Assembly (NCBI GenBank): GCA_028277645.1
Contig: JANQFV010000015.1
Span: 177,298-241,297, forward strand
Length of the DNA: 64,000 bases
From: Phycisphaerae bacterium
Lineage (GTDB): Bacteria > Planctomycetota > Phycisphaerae > UBA1845 > Fen-1342
Reading direction: 5' to 3'
A model generated the notes under the pieces. The model saw only the letters and a list, made by a program, of their open reading frames with translations, was not told the DNA's origin and did no database searches. This document shows, in pieces, positions 1 through 7,489 of this stretch; position 1 is the first letter of the stretch, and each line of letters starts with the position of its first letter. Both the position numbers and the translations under genes were made by a program.

Positions 1-400
<400 letters not shown>

Positions 401-471
401 GGGGATACCTAGACGGCTCGCACCTGCGAGCCGGACTGTCAGCACTTTCTCGGAATGCATGCCGCATTCGC

Positions 472-519
472 GGCGCAGAGCGATCTGTGCCCCGGTTCGT
501 CCACTGTTTGCTTTTTTTT
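472..519 (+). terminator. Possible terminator after the 16S gene
   Basis: Several hairpins follow the 16S end: CGGCTCGCA/TGCGAGCCG at 413-432, CGAATGC/GCATTCG near 451-469, and GGCGCAGA/TCTGTGCC at 472-491. An eight-T run at 512-519 comes some 20 bases after the last stem. The distance between stem and T-run is too long for a textbook intrinsic terminator, so this is a tentative end of the rRNA transcript. The hairpins could instead be processing signals. Confidence 0.3.
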
Positions 520-578
520 TGTCCGTACATTTCGCCGGCCGTCGATGGGGCCTCGGGACACTCACGCTGACCTGCACC

Positions 579-1241
579 ATGCTGACCTGGCGTTTACATC
601 TTGCCGCGGTGTTACAACGGCTGCTCGTCGCTCAGCCCAACATCAAAGTTGAAGACGCCGCCCGTACGCTGGCCACCGTACTCGATGCCGACGAGGTCCG
701 CCTCGAAGACCACAAGCAGCACCCCCTGCCCGCCGATGCACCGCTGCACGACTTCGCCAATCAGGGCATCCAGGTTCACGTTCGGGTAGCCGGCAAGCTG
801 CTCGGTAAAGACGCACAGTCGAGCGGTAACGGCGCGCGTCTGGACGAGTTGCTGGCGCCGGATGAAGAAACGCGCTTCCAGCCCGGCGAGGCGCCCGCCA
901 GCCGGAACGACATTCCGACCGCCCAGCGTGACGGCGAATTCATTCGCGAGTTCGCACGGCTCGAGCAATCGCACGATTTTATGTGGGCCGGCTACGTTGT
1001 ACGGGAGCTGCTGCCGCGGTTGGGCTATCCGTCCGAGGAGGCCAAACTCGTGCTGGACCGATTCTGTGCGGATGGTATCCTGAGCATCTCCAAGATCCCC
1101 AATCCCAGGAACCCGTCATTTCCGGCCACCGGCGTGGTGCTCAATCGCGATCATGCGCGCGTGATCGAAGCCATTGGAATTTCTACCCCGCCCTCCCCTG
1201 CCGACCGGCAAGACAAGCCACCCACAACACCGCAGAACTGA
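579..1241 (+). CDS. Hypothetical protein (220 aa)
   Basis: I do not recognise a family. The reading frame is open from 459, but the ATG at 579 (protein starting MLTWRLHLAAVL) fits better because the upstream part is compositionally odd and overlaps the post-16S hairpins. The N-terminal ~70 residues look like a small alpha/beta domain. A charged linker rich in Glu, Ala and Pro follows (about residues 85-130), and then a helical part (HDFMWAGYVVRELLPRLGY) ending in a Pro/Lys-rich tail. There is no signal peptide or membrane segment, so it is probably cytoplasmic. It lies 30 bases upstream of the zinc-ribbon gene on the same strand and may be co-transcribed with it. Confidence 0.6.
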   Translation: MLTWRLHLAAVLQRLLVAQPNIKVEDAARTLATVLDADEVRLEDHKQHPLPADAPLHDFANQGIQVHVRVAGKLLGKDAQSSGNGARLDELLAPDEETRFQPGEAPASRNDIPTAQRDGEFIREFARLEQSHDFMWAGYVVRELLPRLGYPSEEAKLVLDRFCADGILSISKIPNPRNPSFPATGVVLNRDHARVIEAIGISTPPSPADRQDKPPTTPQN

Positions 1242-1271
1242 CTGCTTACGCTGCCGCCGACGGAACCATCT

Positions 1272-1793
1272 ATGCCGCGCTGCCCCGCGTGTAAGACCCT
1301 CGCCGATCTGATTCGCTACGAACGGGTCCCGGTGCATCATTGCGGCACCTGTGGTGGTTACTGGATCACGCAGGCGAAGCTCAATCTCATCCTGGCGCGA
1401 CGGGAAGTCGTCATGCCTCCGGCAGTCCAGGAAAAGATGGTCGAACTGGCAGAGCGCTCGAACACGCGGCAGCGCGTGAGCTGTATGAGTTGCGGCTGCG
1501 AGATGCGTAAGGCGTCGTTCAAGCACTGGCACGAGATTCAGCTCGACGTCTGCCCGCGGTGCGAAGGCATCTGGCTTGACTGCGGCGAGTTGGAAAAGTG
1601 CCAGATCTACTGGGAGCGGATGAAGGACGCGCCGGATCCGGCCAGCACAGAACGGGCTACACGGATGGCGGAGCTCGATGCCGAGTGGGCGAAGCGGAAG
1701 ACCCGGATCCGCGAGCAGATCGCAGCTGCGGAGGACTCGCACCAACTGCGGGGCGGTGTGCCGGACTGGGTCGCGAAGCTCTTCGGCTGGTGA
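1272..1793 (+). CDS. Zinc-ribbon protein, TFIIB-type zinc-finger family
   Basis: This 173-residue protein has two zinc-binding clusters. The first is CPAC near residue 4 with CGTCGGYW near residue 26. The second is CMSCGCE near residue 74 with CPRCEGIWLDCGELE near residue 96. The CPxCxGxWLDxGELE signature is typical of the zf-TFIIB family, small bacterial zinc-ribbon proteins of poorly defined role. The C-terminal third is charged and helical (RATRMAELDAEWAKRKTRI). It has no signal peptide. The start ATG at 1272 lacks a strong ribosome binding site, but it begins exactly at the first zinc knuckle. It is followed by a small hydrophobic peptide gene on the same strand. Confidence 0.85.
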   Translation: MPRCPACKTLADLIRYERVPVHHCGTCGGYWITQAKLNLILARREVVMPPAVQEKMVELAERSNTRQRVSCMSCGCEMRKASFKHWHEIQLDVCPRCEGIWLDCGELEKCQIYWERMKDAPDPASTERATRMAELDAEWAKRKTRIREQIAAAEDSHQLRGGVPDWVAKLFGW

Positions 1794-1920
1794 GGCCAGC
1801 CGCGTGGCGGGGGCAAATTGTTGCAGAAATGGTCTTGACCAACTTCCAGAGAATCCGATAAATAGTTGGCGGTGTGGATATTGGAACTGCGGTCTGAACT
1901 CTAGCAGAAGGAAGAGACAG

Positions 1921-2031
1921 ATGAATCTGCCTTACCCGTTTGGATTCCTCGAGCCGATGATTGGTGCGATCGGCGCCATGTTCACTGGCATCCTGGGCTT
2001 TCTCGGCATGATCTTCGGCGGTTTCTTCTAA
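1921..2031 (+). CDS. Small hydrophobic peptide (36 aa), probably membrane-inserted
   Basis: A 36-codon frame begins at ATG 1921, preceded by a good ribosome binding site (AGAAGGAAGAGACAG just upstream). It ends TAA at 2031 and is followed 32 bases later by a strong terminator. The peptide starts MNLPYPFGFLEPMIG and continues as a Gly/Phe/Ile-rich stretch with GxxG-type spacing, enough for one transmembrane helix and with almost no charge. Having its own RBS, stop and terminator argues that it is real. I know no family for it. It could be a membrane peptide, a toxin-like peptide or a subunit of a membrane complex; none of these is shown by the sequence. Confidence 0.6.
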   Translation: MNLPYPFGFLEPMIGAIGAMFTGILGFLGMIFGGFF

Positions 2032-2062
2032 ACCGTCGCCCGCTGAGTCATCCAAGCCAAAC

Positions 2063-2107
2063 AAACCGCCACGGGTCACCAACGTGACGCGGAGGCGGTT
2101 TCTTTTT
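2063..2107 (+). terminator. Intrinsic terminator, probably bidirectional
   Basis: The stem AAACCGCC (2063-2070) pairs with GGCGGTTT (2094-2101). Inside it is a second stem GTCAC/GTGAC around a CAAC loop. TCTTTTT follows on the plus strand. It ends the small-peptide transcript. Read on the minus strand, the same hairpin lies just beyond the dnaE stop and is followed by GTTTGTTT, so it may also end dnaE. Confidence 0.85.
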
Positions 2108-2119
2108 GCGCAGCCCTCA

Positions 2120-5100
2120 TCAACTGAGCACGGCGCCGCGTGGACCGCAGTTGATCACATCCTGTACACCAGCGCACGATCTCACGCTCTTGACGAATTC
2201 GTCGCTCGGATCGACCTGAGCGTCGTCGCGTCCCTTCACCATCGCGACCCAGCCGGCCGGTGAAGTCACTTCGAAGTACACCGGGCGACTGCCGCGGTGC
2301 TCTTGACAGAGGGCGTGAATCCTCGGCAGCGCTGCGAGCGAGTCGGGACCGCTGGCCAGGCGTACGACGACGTCGCGTGAGAACGTGCGCACGGCCTGAT
2401 CAACGGGTACAACGCGCCCGATGCGAATGCTGGGCTCCTGGCGCTGGCGGTTCACCGCGCCTTCGACGAAGACGACCGTGTCGGCTTTCGCCAGCGGCTG
2501 GATCGTATCGAGCGCCTCCGGGTAGGCCGTTGCCTCGACCTGACCGGAAAAATCCTCGAGGGTCACAACGAGCATCTTCCTCCCGGACGAGCGGCCGCTA
2601 CGGATGACCGTAGTACGAACCTTCGAGACCAGGGCACCGATCACGATCTGGTTGCCATCGCCCAGGCGCACTAGGCCGGACGTGTCGGTCGTGCTGAAGC
2701 GACGAATCAGATCCTCGTACTGTGTCAGTGGGTGGCGGGTGATGTAGAACCCCAGCGCCGATTTCTCGTAAGCGAGCATTTCGCTCTCGGTCCACTCGGC
2801 CCACGGAATCGGCGGTGCGGGCGGTAACTCCCCGTCATCCCCCCCGCCGGCGAACATATTGAGCTGTCCGGCCCGCCGGTCGCGCTGCGCCTGCTGGCCC
2901 TGTTCGAGCGCCATTTCGACTACACCCATGAGTGAGGCGCGGCTGACTGTCGGATCGGTGCTGTCGCGCTGTGTCTTTGCGGCACGCTCTAACGCCGGAT
3001 CGAGCGCTTGCATCAGTCCTTTGCGCATGGCGCCAGTGCTGTCGAACGCGCCGGCCTTGATGAGGGCTTCGATCACGCCTTTGTTTACGCACATCAGGTC
3101 GACGCGCTCGCAGAAGTCGTAGACGTCGCGAAACGGCCCATCGTCCGCGCGGGCCGCGAGAATGGCCTGCACGGCGCGGTGTCCGACGCCGCTGATCGCG
3201 GCCAGGCCGAAGCGGATCTCGCCGCGTCCGGATTCCGGCCCCCCTGCCGGGTATACGACCGTGAAATCCTCGTCGCTCTGGTTGACGTCCGGTGGTTTGA
3301 CGACGATTCCCGTCGAGCCGTCGCGCTGTCGCACGCGTTTGCACTCATCGATGTACTCGGCGACTTTGTCCGTGCTACCGCTTTCGTACGTCAGGATGGC
3401 CGCCATGAACTCGACCGGGTAGTACGTCTTCAGATACGCCGTCTTGAAGGCGACGACCGCGTACCCGGTAGAGTGGGCCTTGTTGAAAGCGTAGCCGCCG
3501 AACTTCAGGATGTCCTGGAATACCTGCTCCGCCGTGTCGCGCTTGACGCCGTTGGCCTCGCAGCCATCGAGGAAGGGCTTGTGCTCCTTCTCGATCATGG
3601 CCTCTTTCTTCTTGGAGATGGCCTTGGCAAGGCGAAACGCGCGACGGAGGGGAACGTCGCCGAGTCGGTTCACCATTCGCGAGACCTGCTCCTGATAGAC
3701 CATGATGCCGTAGGTCTCTTCGAGCACCTCGGTCATCTTGGGGTGCGGCGTCGTCCACGACTTCCGGCCGTGCTTGCGGGCGACATAGTCGTCGATGTAC
3801 TCCATCGGCCCCGGACGGAAGAGCGCGTTGGCCGCGATGAGGTCCTCGATGCGGTTGGGCTTCATTTTGAGCAGGACGTCGCGCATCCCGCCCGATTCGA
3901 ACTGGAAGATGCCGCGCGTCTCGCCGCGTTGGAGTATTTCGTAGACCTTTTGATCAGCCAAGTCGACGGTTTCCAGATCGAGCTTCACGTTGTGGTGCTT
4001 TTCGACCAGCTCACAGGCGCGTTGAATCTGCGAGAGCGTCCGCAGGCCCAGGAAGTCCATCTTGAGCAGGCCGACCTTCTCGACTGTGGGGCCTTCGAAC
4101 TGCGTCGTAACTTCCTTGGAGTCCGCCGGCCTGTGCAACGGCACCAGCGTGTCGAGCGGCACATCAGCAATCACGACGCCCGCCGCGTGGACCGACGCGT
4201 GGCGCGCCATGCCTTCCAGCCGCCGGCCGATGTCGATGACCTTGCGGATGGTGTCGTCCTGGTCGTAGAGGCGCTTGAGCTCCGGCTCGCGTTTGAGCGC
4301 CTTGTCAATGGTCATCTTGAGCTCTTCGGGAACGAGCTTGGCAACGCGATCGGCCTCGTCCAGCGGCACGTCCATCGCGCGACACACGTCGCGAATCGCG
4401 GCCCGGGCCTTCAACCGACCGAAGGTGATGATCTGTGCGACATGGCCGTACTTCTCACGGACGTAGTTAATGACGTCCTGCCGACGATCCTGGCACATGT
4501 CCATGTCGATGTCGGGCATCTCGTCGCGCTCGGGATCCATGAAGCGCTCGAAGTAGAGCCCGTAGTGCAGCGGATCGACGGCGCTGATCGCCAGACAGTA
4601 GCCGACCACCGTGCTGCACCCGCTGCCGCGCGCAACGGTCGGGATGTTGTTCTTCCGGCAAAATTGGACGAGGTCCCAAACGATCAGGAAGTAGCCGGAG
4701 AAACCCTTGTCCTTGATAACGCCCAGCTCGTAGTCAATCCGCTCGAACAGCTCGTCGTTGCTCTCACCGTAGCGCCAGCGGGCCCCTTCCATGACGAGCT
4801 CGCGCAGATAGTCGTCGGCCGACTTGTTTTGCGGCGGCTCGAAGCGCGGGGCGAAACGCTGGCTGAAATCGAACTCGACGTTGCACATCTCGGCGATGCG
4901 CATCGTGTTCGCCAGTGCCTCGGGATAGTCGCCGAGGACCTGCTGCATTTCTTCGCGCGTCTTGAGATAGAAGCGGTCGTTTTCGAATTTGAAGCGGTTC
5001 TCGTCGCTAACCTTGGCGCGCGTGCTAATGCAGCAAAGGACGTCGTGGGCCTCGTGATCGTCGTGCATCAGGTAGTGCACGTCATTGCTGCCGACGATGC

Positions 5101-5722
5101 CGACGCCCAGCCGCTTGGCCAGCGTCGCGAGCTCGGGATTCGTTTCCAACTGCTCAGCTAGCCCGTGGTTCTGTAGCTCGATGAAGAAGCGGTCCGGCCC
5201 GAAGATGTCGAGGTAGAGCTCGGCGACCTCCTTGGCAAATTTCATGTTCTTTTTGAGCAGGGCCTGCGGCAGCTCGCCGCCCAGGCAGGTGCTGGTGCAG
5301 ATCAGGCCGTCGGAGAACTCGCGCAGGACCTCTTTGTCGATGCGCGGCTTGTAGTAGAAGCCCTCGGTGTAGCCCGTGCTCGTGAGCTTCATCAGGTTGC
5401 GGTAACCCCGGAGGTTCTGTGCGAGCAGCAGGAGGTGATAGCTGGGATCGAAGCCGGTCGGCACTTCGCGGGCCCGCCGATCGCCTGGCGCCATGTAGAC
5501 CTCGCAGCCGATGATGGGCTTGACGCCGACGGCGGTGGCGGCGCTGTAGAAGTCGATCGCGCCGAACAGATTGCCGTGGTCGGTGACGGCGACGGCGGGC
5601 ATCTCGAGCTCTTTGCAACGGGCGACAAGATCCTTGATCCGGCAGGCGCCGTCGAGCAGCGAGTATTCGGTGTGCAGGTGCAGGTGAACGAAGTCTGGCG
5701 CACGCGTATTTGCTTCAACCAT
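2120..5722 (-). CDS. dnaE: DNA polymerase III alpha subunit
   Basis: Replicative DNA polymerase catalytic subunit, 1200 residues, the normal length for DnaE1. The N-terminal PHP domain opens with VHLHLHTEYSLLDGACRI (about residues 12-29). The C-family polymerase active site is visible as PDIDMDMC near residue 400, with two catalytic Asp, and LLKMDFLGLRTL near residue 553 with the third. Helix-hairpin-helix (AAISGVGHRAV) and OB-fold (IVIGALVSKV) segments follow toward the C-terminus, near residues 830 and 990. The gene stands alone on the minus strand and ends just before a bidirectional terminator. The long antisense frames across it are codon-bias shadows. A MITE-like repeat lies directly upstream. 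Confidence 0.97.
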   Translation of the reverse strand: MVEANTRAPDFVHLHLHTEYSLLDGACRIKDLVARCKELEMPAVAVTDHGNLFGAIDFYSAATAVGVKPIIGCEVYMAPGDRRAREVPTGFDPSYHLLLLAQNLRGYRNLMKLTSTGYTEGFYYKPRIDKEVLREFSDGLICTSTCLGGELPQALLKKNMKFAKEVAELYLDIFGPDRFFIELQNHGLAEQLETNPELATLAKRLGVGIVGSNDVHYLMHDDHEAHDVLCCISTRAKVSDENRFKFENDRFYLKTREEMQQVLGDYPEALANTMRIAEMCNVEFDFSQRFAPRFEPPQNKSADDYLRELVMEGARWRYGESNDELFERIDYELGVIKDKGFSGYFLIVWDLVQFCRKNNIPTVARGSGCSTVVGYCLAISAVDPLHYGLYFERFMDPERDEMPDIDMDMCQDRRQDVINYVREKYGHVAQIITFGRLKARAAIRDVCRAMDVPLDEADRVAKLVPEELKMTIDKALKREPELKRLYDQDDTIRKVIDIGRRLEGMARHASVHAAGVVIADVPLDTLVPLHRPADSKEVTTQFEGPTVEKVGLLKMDFLGLRTLSQIQRACELVEKHHNVKLDLETVDLADQKVYEILQRGETRGIFQFESGGMRDVLLKMKPNRIEDLIAANALFRPGPMEYIDDYVARKHGRKSWTTPHPKMTEVLEETYGIMVYQEQVSRMVNRLGDVPLRRAFRLAKAISKKKEAMIEKEHKPFLDGCEANGVKRDTAEQVFQDILKFGGYAFNKAHSTGYAVVAFKTAYLKTYYPVEFMAAILTYESGSTDKVAEYIDECKRVRQRDGSTGIVVKPPDVNQSDEDFTVVYPAGGPESGRGEIRFGLAAISGVGHRAVQAILAARADDGPFRDVYDFCERVDLMCVNKGVIEALIKAGAFDSTGAMRKGLMQALDPALERAAKTQRDSTDPTVSRASLMGVVEMALEQGQQAQRDRRAGQLNMFAGGGDDGELPPAPPIPWAEWTESEMLAYEKSALGFYITRHPLTQYEDLIRRFSTTDTSGLVRLGDGNQIVIGALVSKVRTTVIRSGRSSGRKMLVVTLEDFSGQVEATAYPEALDTIQPLAKADTVVFVEGAVNRQRQEPSIRIGRVVPVDQAVRTFSRDVVVRLASGPDSLAALPRIHALCQEHRGSRPVYFEVTSPAGWVAMVKGRDDAQVDPSDEFVKSVRSCAGVQDVINCGPRGAVLS

Positions 5723-5766
5723 GAAGTGTCAGCCTCTCCAGGAGTCCTTCCTTGATGGAGTGAATA

Positions 5767-5876
5767 TTACGCGCGCGTCATTCCGACGACCAGCGGGAGG
5801 AGGAATCTACGTCGATATTGGAGCTAGCGCGCGAATGTGCGTAGATTCCTCGCTGCGCTCGGAATGACGGTGTGTA
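5767..5876. repeat. MITE-like inverted repeat, ~110 bp
   Basis: This non-coding block between dnaE and coaC is an imperfect palindrome. The ends pair as TTACGCGCGCGTCATTCCGA (from 5767) against the complement of TCGGAATGACGGTGTGTAA (ending 5876). An inner pair, GAGGAATCTACG and CGTAGATTCCTC, flanks an AT-richer centre. It carries no ORF. The word GTCATTCCGAG...GAGGAATCTACG resembles dispersed terminal-inverted-repeat elements seen in many unrelated bacteria; this is from memory and was not searched. Confidence 0.7.
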
Positions 5877-5883
5877 ACGCGGG

Positions 5884-6507
5884 TTACGTGCGAGCTGTGC
5901 TCTTCGGTCGGTGCGTACGCAACTGAGCGGCGACGGCCTCAAGCAGCGTCTCCGGCTCGCTCATGCGTCCGGGGCCGACGTCGTCGCAGGCCAGTCGGCC
6001 TTCCTCCGGTCCAACGAACAAAACGCCGTCCTCACGTAGCCTGGCCACGTTACGTTGCACCGCGGGGTGTCGCCACATGCGGCAGTTCATGGCCGGCGCG
6101 ACCATGACCGGGCTGTCGGCGGCGATCAACAGCGTGCTGACCAAGTCGTCGGCAATACCCTGTGCGAGCTTACCGAGGATATTCGCGGTCGCGGGTGCGA
6201 CCAGAATCAGGTCTGCGTTCTCGGTCGGCTGGAGGTGCTGGAAGATCTGGGGATCGTGTCGGCCCCAGAGTGATGTGAGCACGGGCCGGCCGGTCAGCGC
6301 GCGAAAAGTCGGTGGCCCAACAAGTCGCCGGGCGCTGCGGGTCATGGCGACGGTGACACCCGCCCCGCGTTGCACGAGTTGGGACACCAGCGCCGCGGTC
6401 TTGTATGCCGCGATCCCCCCGCTCACGCAGACCAGCACCTCGTAACCGCGCAAGGCGGCGCCGGCTCCGGTCTGGGAATCGGGATGATTACTGCTCGGGG
6501 CCGGCAA
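5884..6507 (-). CDS. coaC: Phosphopantothenoylcysteine decarboxylase (CoaC domain only)
   Basis: Flavoprotein of coenzyme A synthesis that decarboxylates 4'-phosphopantothenoylcysteine. Family marks are VSGGIAAYK (near residue 29), TRSARRLVGPPTFRALTG, the substrate clamp PAMNCRMW (near residue 138) and the active-site Cys segment LACDDVGPGRM. The bifunctional Dfp protein is about 400 residues and carries a C-terminal CoaB synthetase domain; this one stops at 207 residues after the CoaC half. It overlaps the end of rpoZ by 20 bases, the last gene of a gmk-rpoZ-coaC operon, which is a classical order. CoaB must be encoded elsewhere, or replaced. Confidence 0.9.
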   Translation of the reverse strand: MPAPSSNHPDSQTGAGAALRGYEVLVCVSGGIAAYKTAALVSQLVQRGAGVTVAMTRSARRLVGPPTFRALTGRPVLTSLWGRHDPQIFQHLQPTENADLILVAPATANILGKLAQGIADDLVSTLLIAADSPVMVAPAMNCRMWRHPAVQRNVARLREDGVLFVGPEEGRLACDDVGPGRMSEPETLLEAVAAQLRTHRPKSTART

Positions 6508-6712
6508 TGCCCGAGGCCTCGTAGTCGATGCCGATCTTGTCCTGCAGAATTTCTTCGATGACGATTTCCATCGGCATCAGGCCGCTGGTATCGTCGATCA
6601 GTGGGCGGGCGCCGCGCATCAACTCCAGCCAGCGCTTCTGAATCAGCGCTGTCAGCTTGAACCGCCCACCGACCTTCTCAATGATCTCATCATGCCGCAA
6701 AGCTTCGATCAT
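6488..6712 (-). CDS. rpoZ: DNA-directed RNA polymerase omega subunit
   Basis: A 74-residue protein matching the small omega subunit that stabilises beta-prime folding in RNA polymerase. It has the short helical core GGRFKLTALIQKRWLELMRG followed by an acidic tail. The call rests strongly on context, because gmk-rpoZ-coaBC is a widely conserved order. The start ATG overlaps the gmk stop as ATGA (6709-6712), and its 3' end overlaps coaC by 20 bases, so the three are translationally coupled. The sequence is divergent but has the expected length. Confidence 0.85.
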   Translation of the reverse strand: MIEALRHDEIIEKVGGRFKLTALIQKRWLELMRGARPLIDDTSGLMPMEIVIEEILQDKIGIDYEASGIAGPEQ

Positions 6713-7293
6713 GCGTTTGTCTCTCGCTCAATGATCTCGATCACCTGATCCACCGAATTCTTGAGTATATCGTTAGTTATGAAATGAGTATAGTGCCCGC
6801 TGTTGCGGGCGAACGCGATTTCTCCGTCGGCCTCGGCAATCCGCTTGGCCTGGAGCGCATCGCTCTCCGTCTTGCGGCCCGCCAGACGGGCCTTCAGCGT
6901 GTCCATCGTCGGAGGCAGCACGAAGACCCGGATGGACTCCGGCACCCGTTGGGCGACCTGGGCTCCGCCCTGTACGTCGATCTCCATAATCACAATCCGC
7001 CCCGCCTCCATGGCCGCCCGGACCGGCTCCGCGGGCGTGCCGTAGCGGTTGCCCAGGTACTCGGCGTGCTCCAGCAGCCGATCCTCGCCAATCAGCCGCT
7101 GAAACTCCTCGGCCGAGATGAAACGGTAGGCCTCGCCGTCGCGCTCGTCGCCGCGGGGCGGGCGGGTTGTCACGGACACGGACCATTCGGCCGCCGAGAG
7201 CTGCTCCAACAGAGCGTTACAGATTGAGGTCTTACCGGCGCCGGAAGGTCCGCTGATCACGACCAGGGCGCCTCGTTTTCGTTTAGCGTTCAT
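6709..7293 (-). CDS. gmk: Guanylate kinase
   Basis: Phosphorylates GMP to GDP with ATP. The P-loop GPSGAGKTS lies near residue 13 of the form starting at ATG 7293. The GMP-binding segment SVTTRPPRGDERDG, the LLEHAEYLGNRYGTP region and EIDVQGG follow in the usual order; total 194 residues. A TTG at 7329 in the same frame would add 12 residues, but the ATG at 7293 begins right before the canonical RGALVVISGPSG strand and is preferred. It is first gene of the gmk-rpoZ-coaC operon, divergent from the lipoprotein gene at 7490. Confidence 0.95.
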   Translation of the reverse strand: MNAKRKRGALVVISGPSGAGKTSICNALLEQLSAAEWSVSVTTRPPRGDERDGEAYRFISAEEFQRLIGEDRLLEHAEYLGNRYGTPAEPVRAAMEAGRIVIMEIDVQGGAQVAQRVPESIRVFVLPPTMDTLKARLAGRKTESDALQAKRIAEADGEIAFARNSGHYTHFITNDILKNSVDQVIEIIERETNA

Positions 7294-7489
7294 GGGCGGG
7301 ATTATGAACCGACCGGTACGTGGCGACAATCCGCCGTCTCGTTGCGATAAATCGACAATCCCATATTAGGACCAGAATCGTATTTACCGATTAAATATGT
7401 GCTATGCTCCGCCTATGGCTCGAATCCGTACGCCGAGTGTTGTGCGCCTGAGACCGGCGCACGACGCCATGTCCTCAGGGAGTTCTCCA

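Noticed and set aside
3008..5161. 717-codon open frame antisense to dnaE
   Set aside because: Shadow of the high-GC codon pattern of dnaE; no start signal or recognisable domain.
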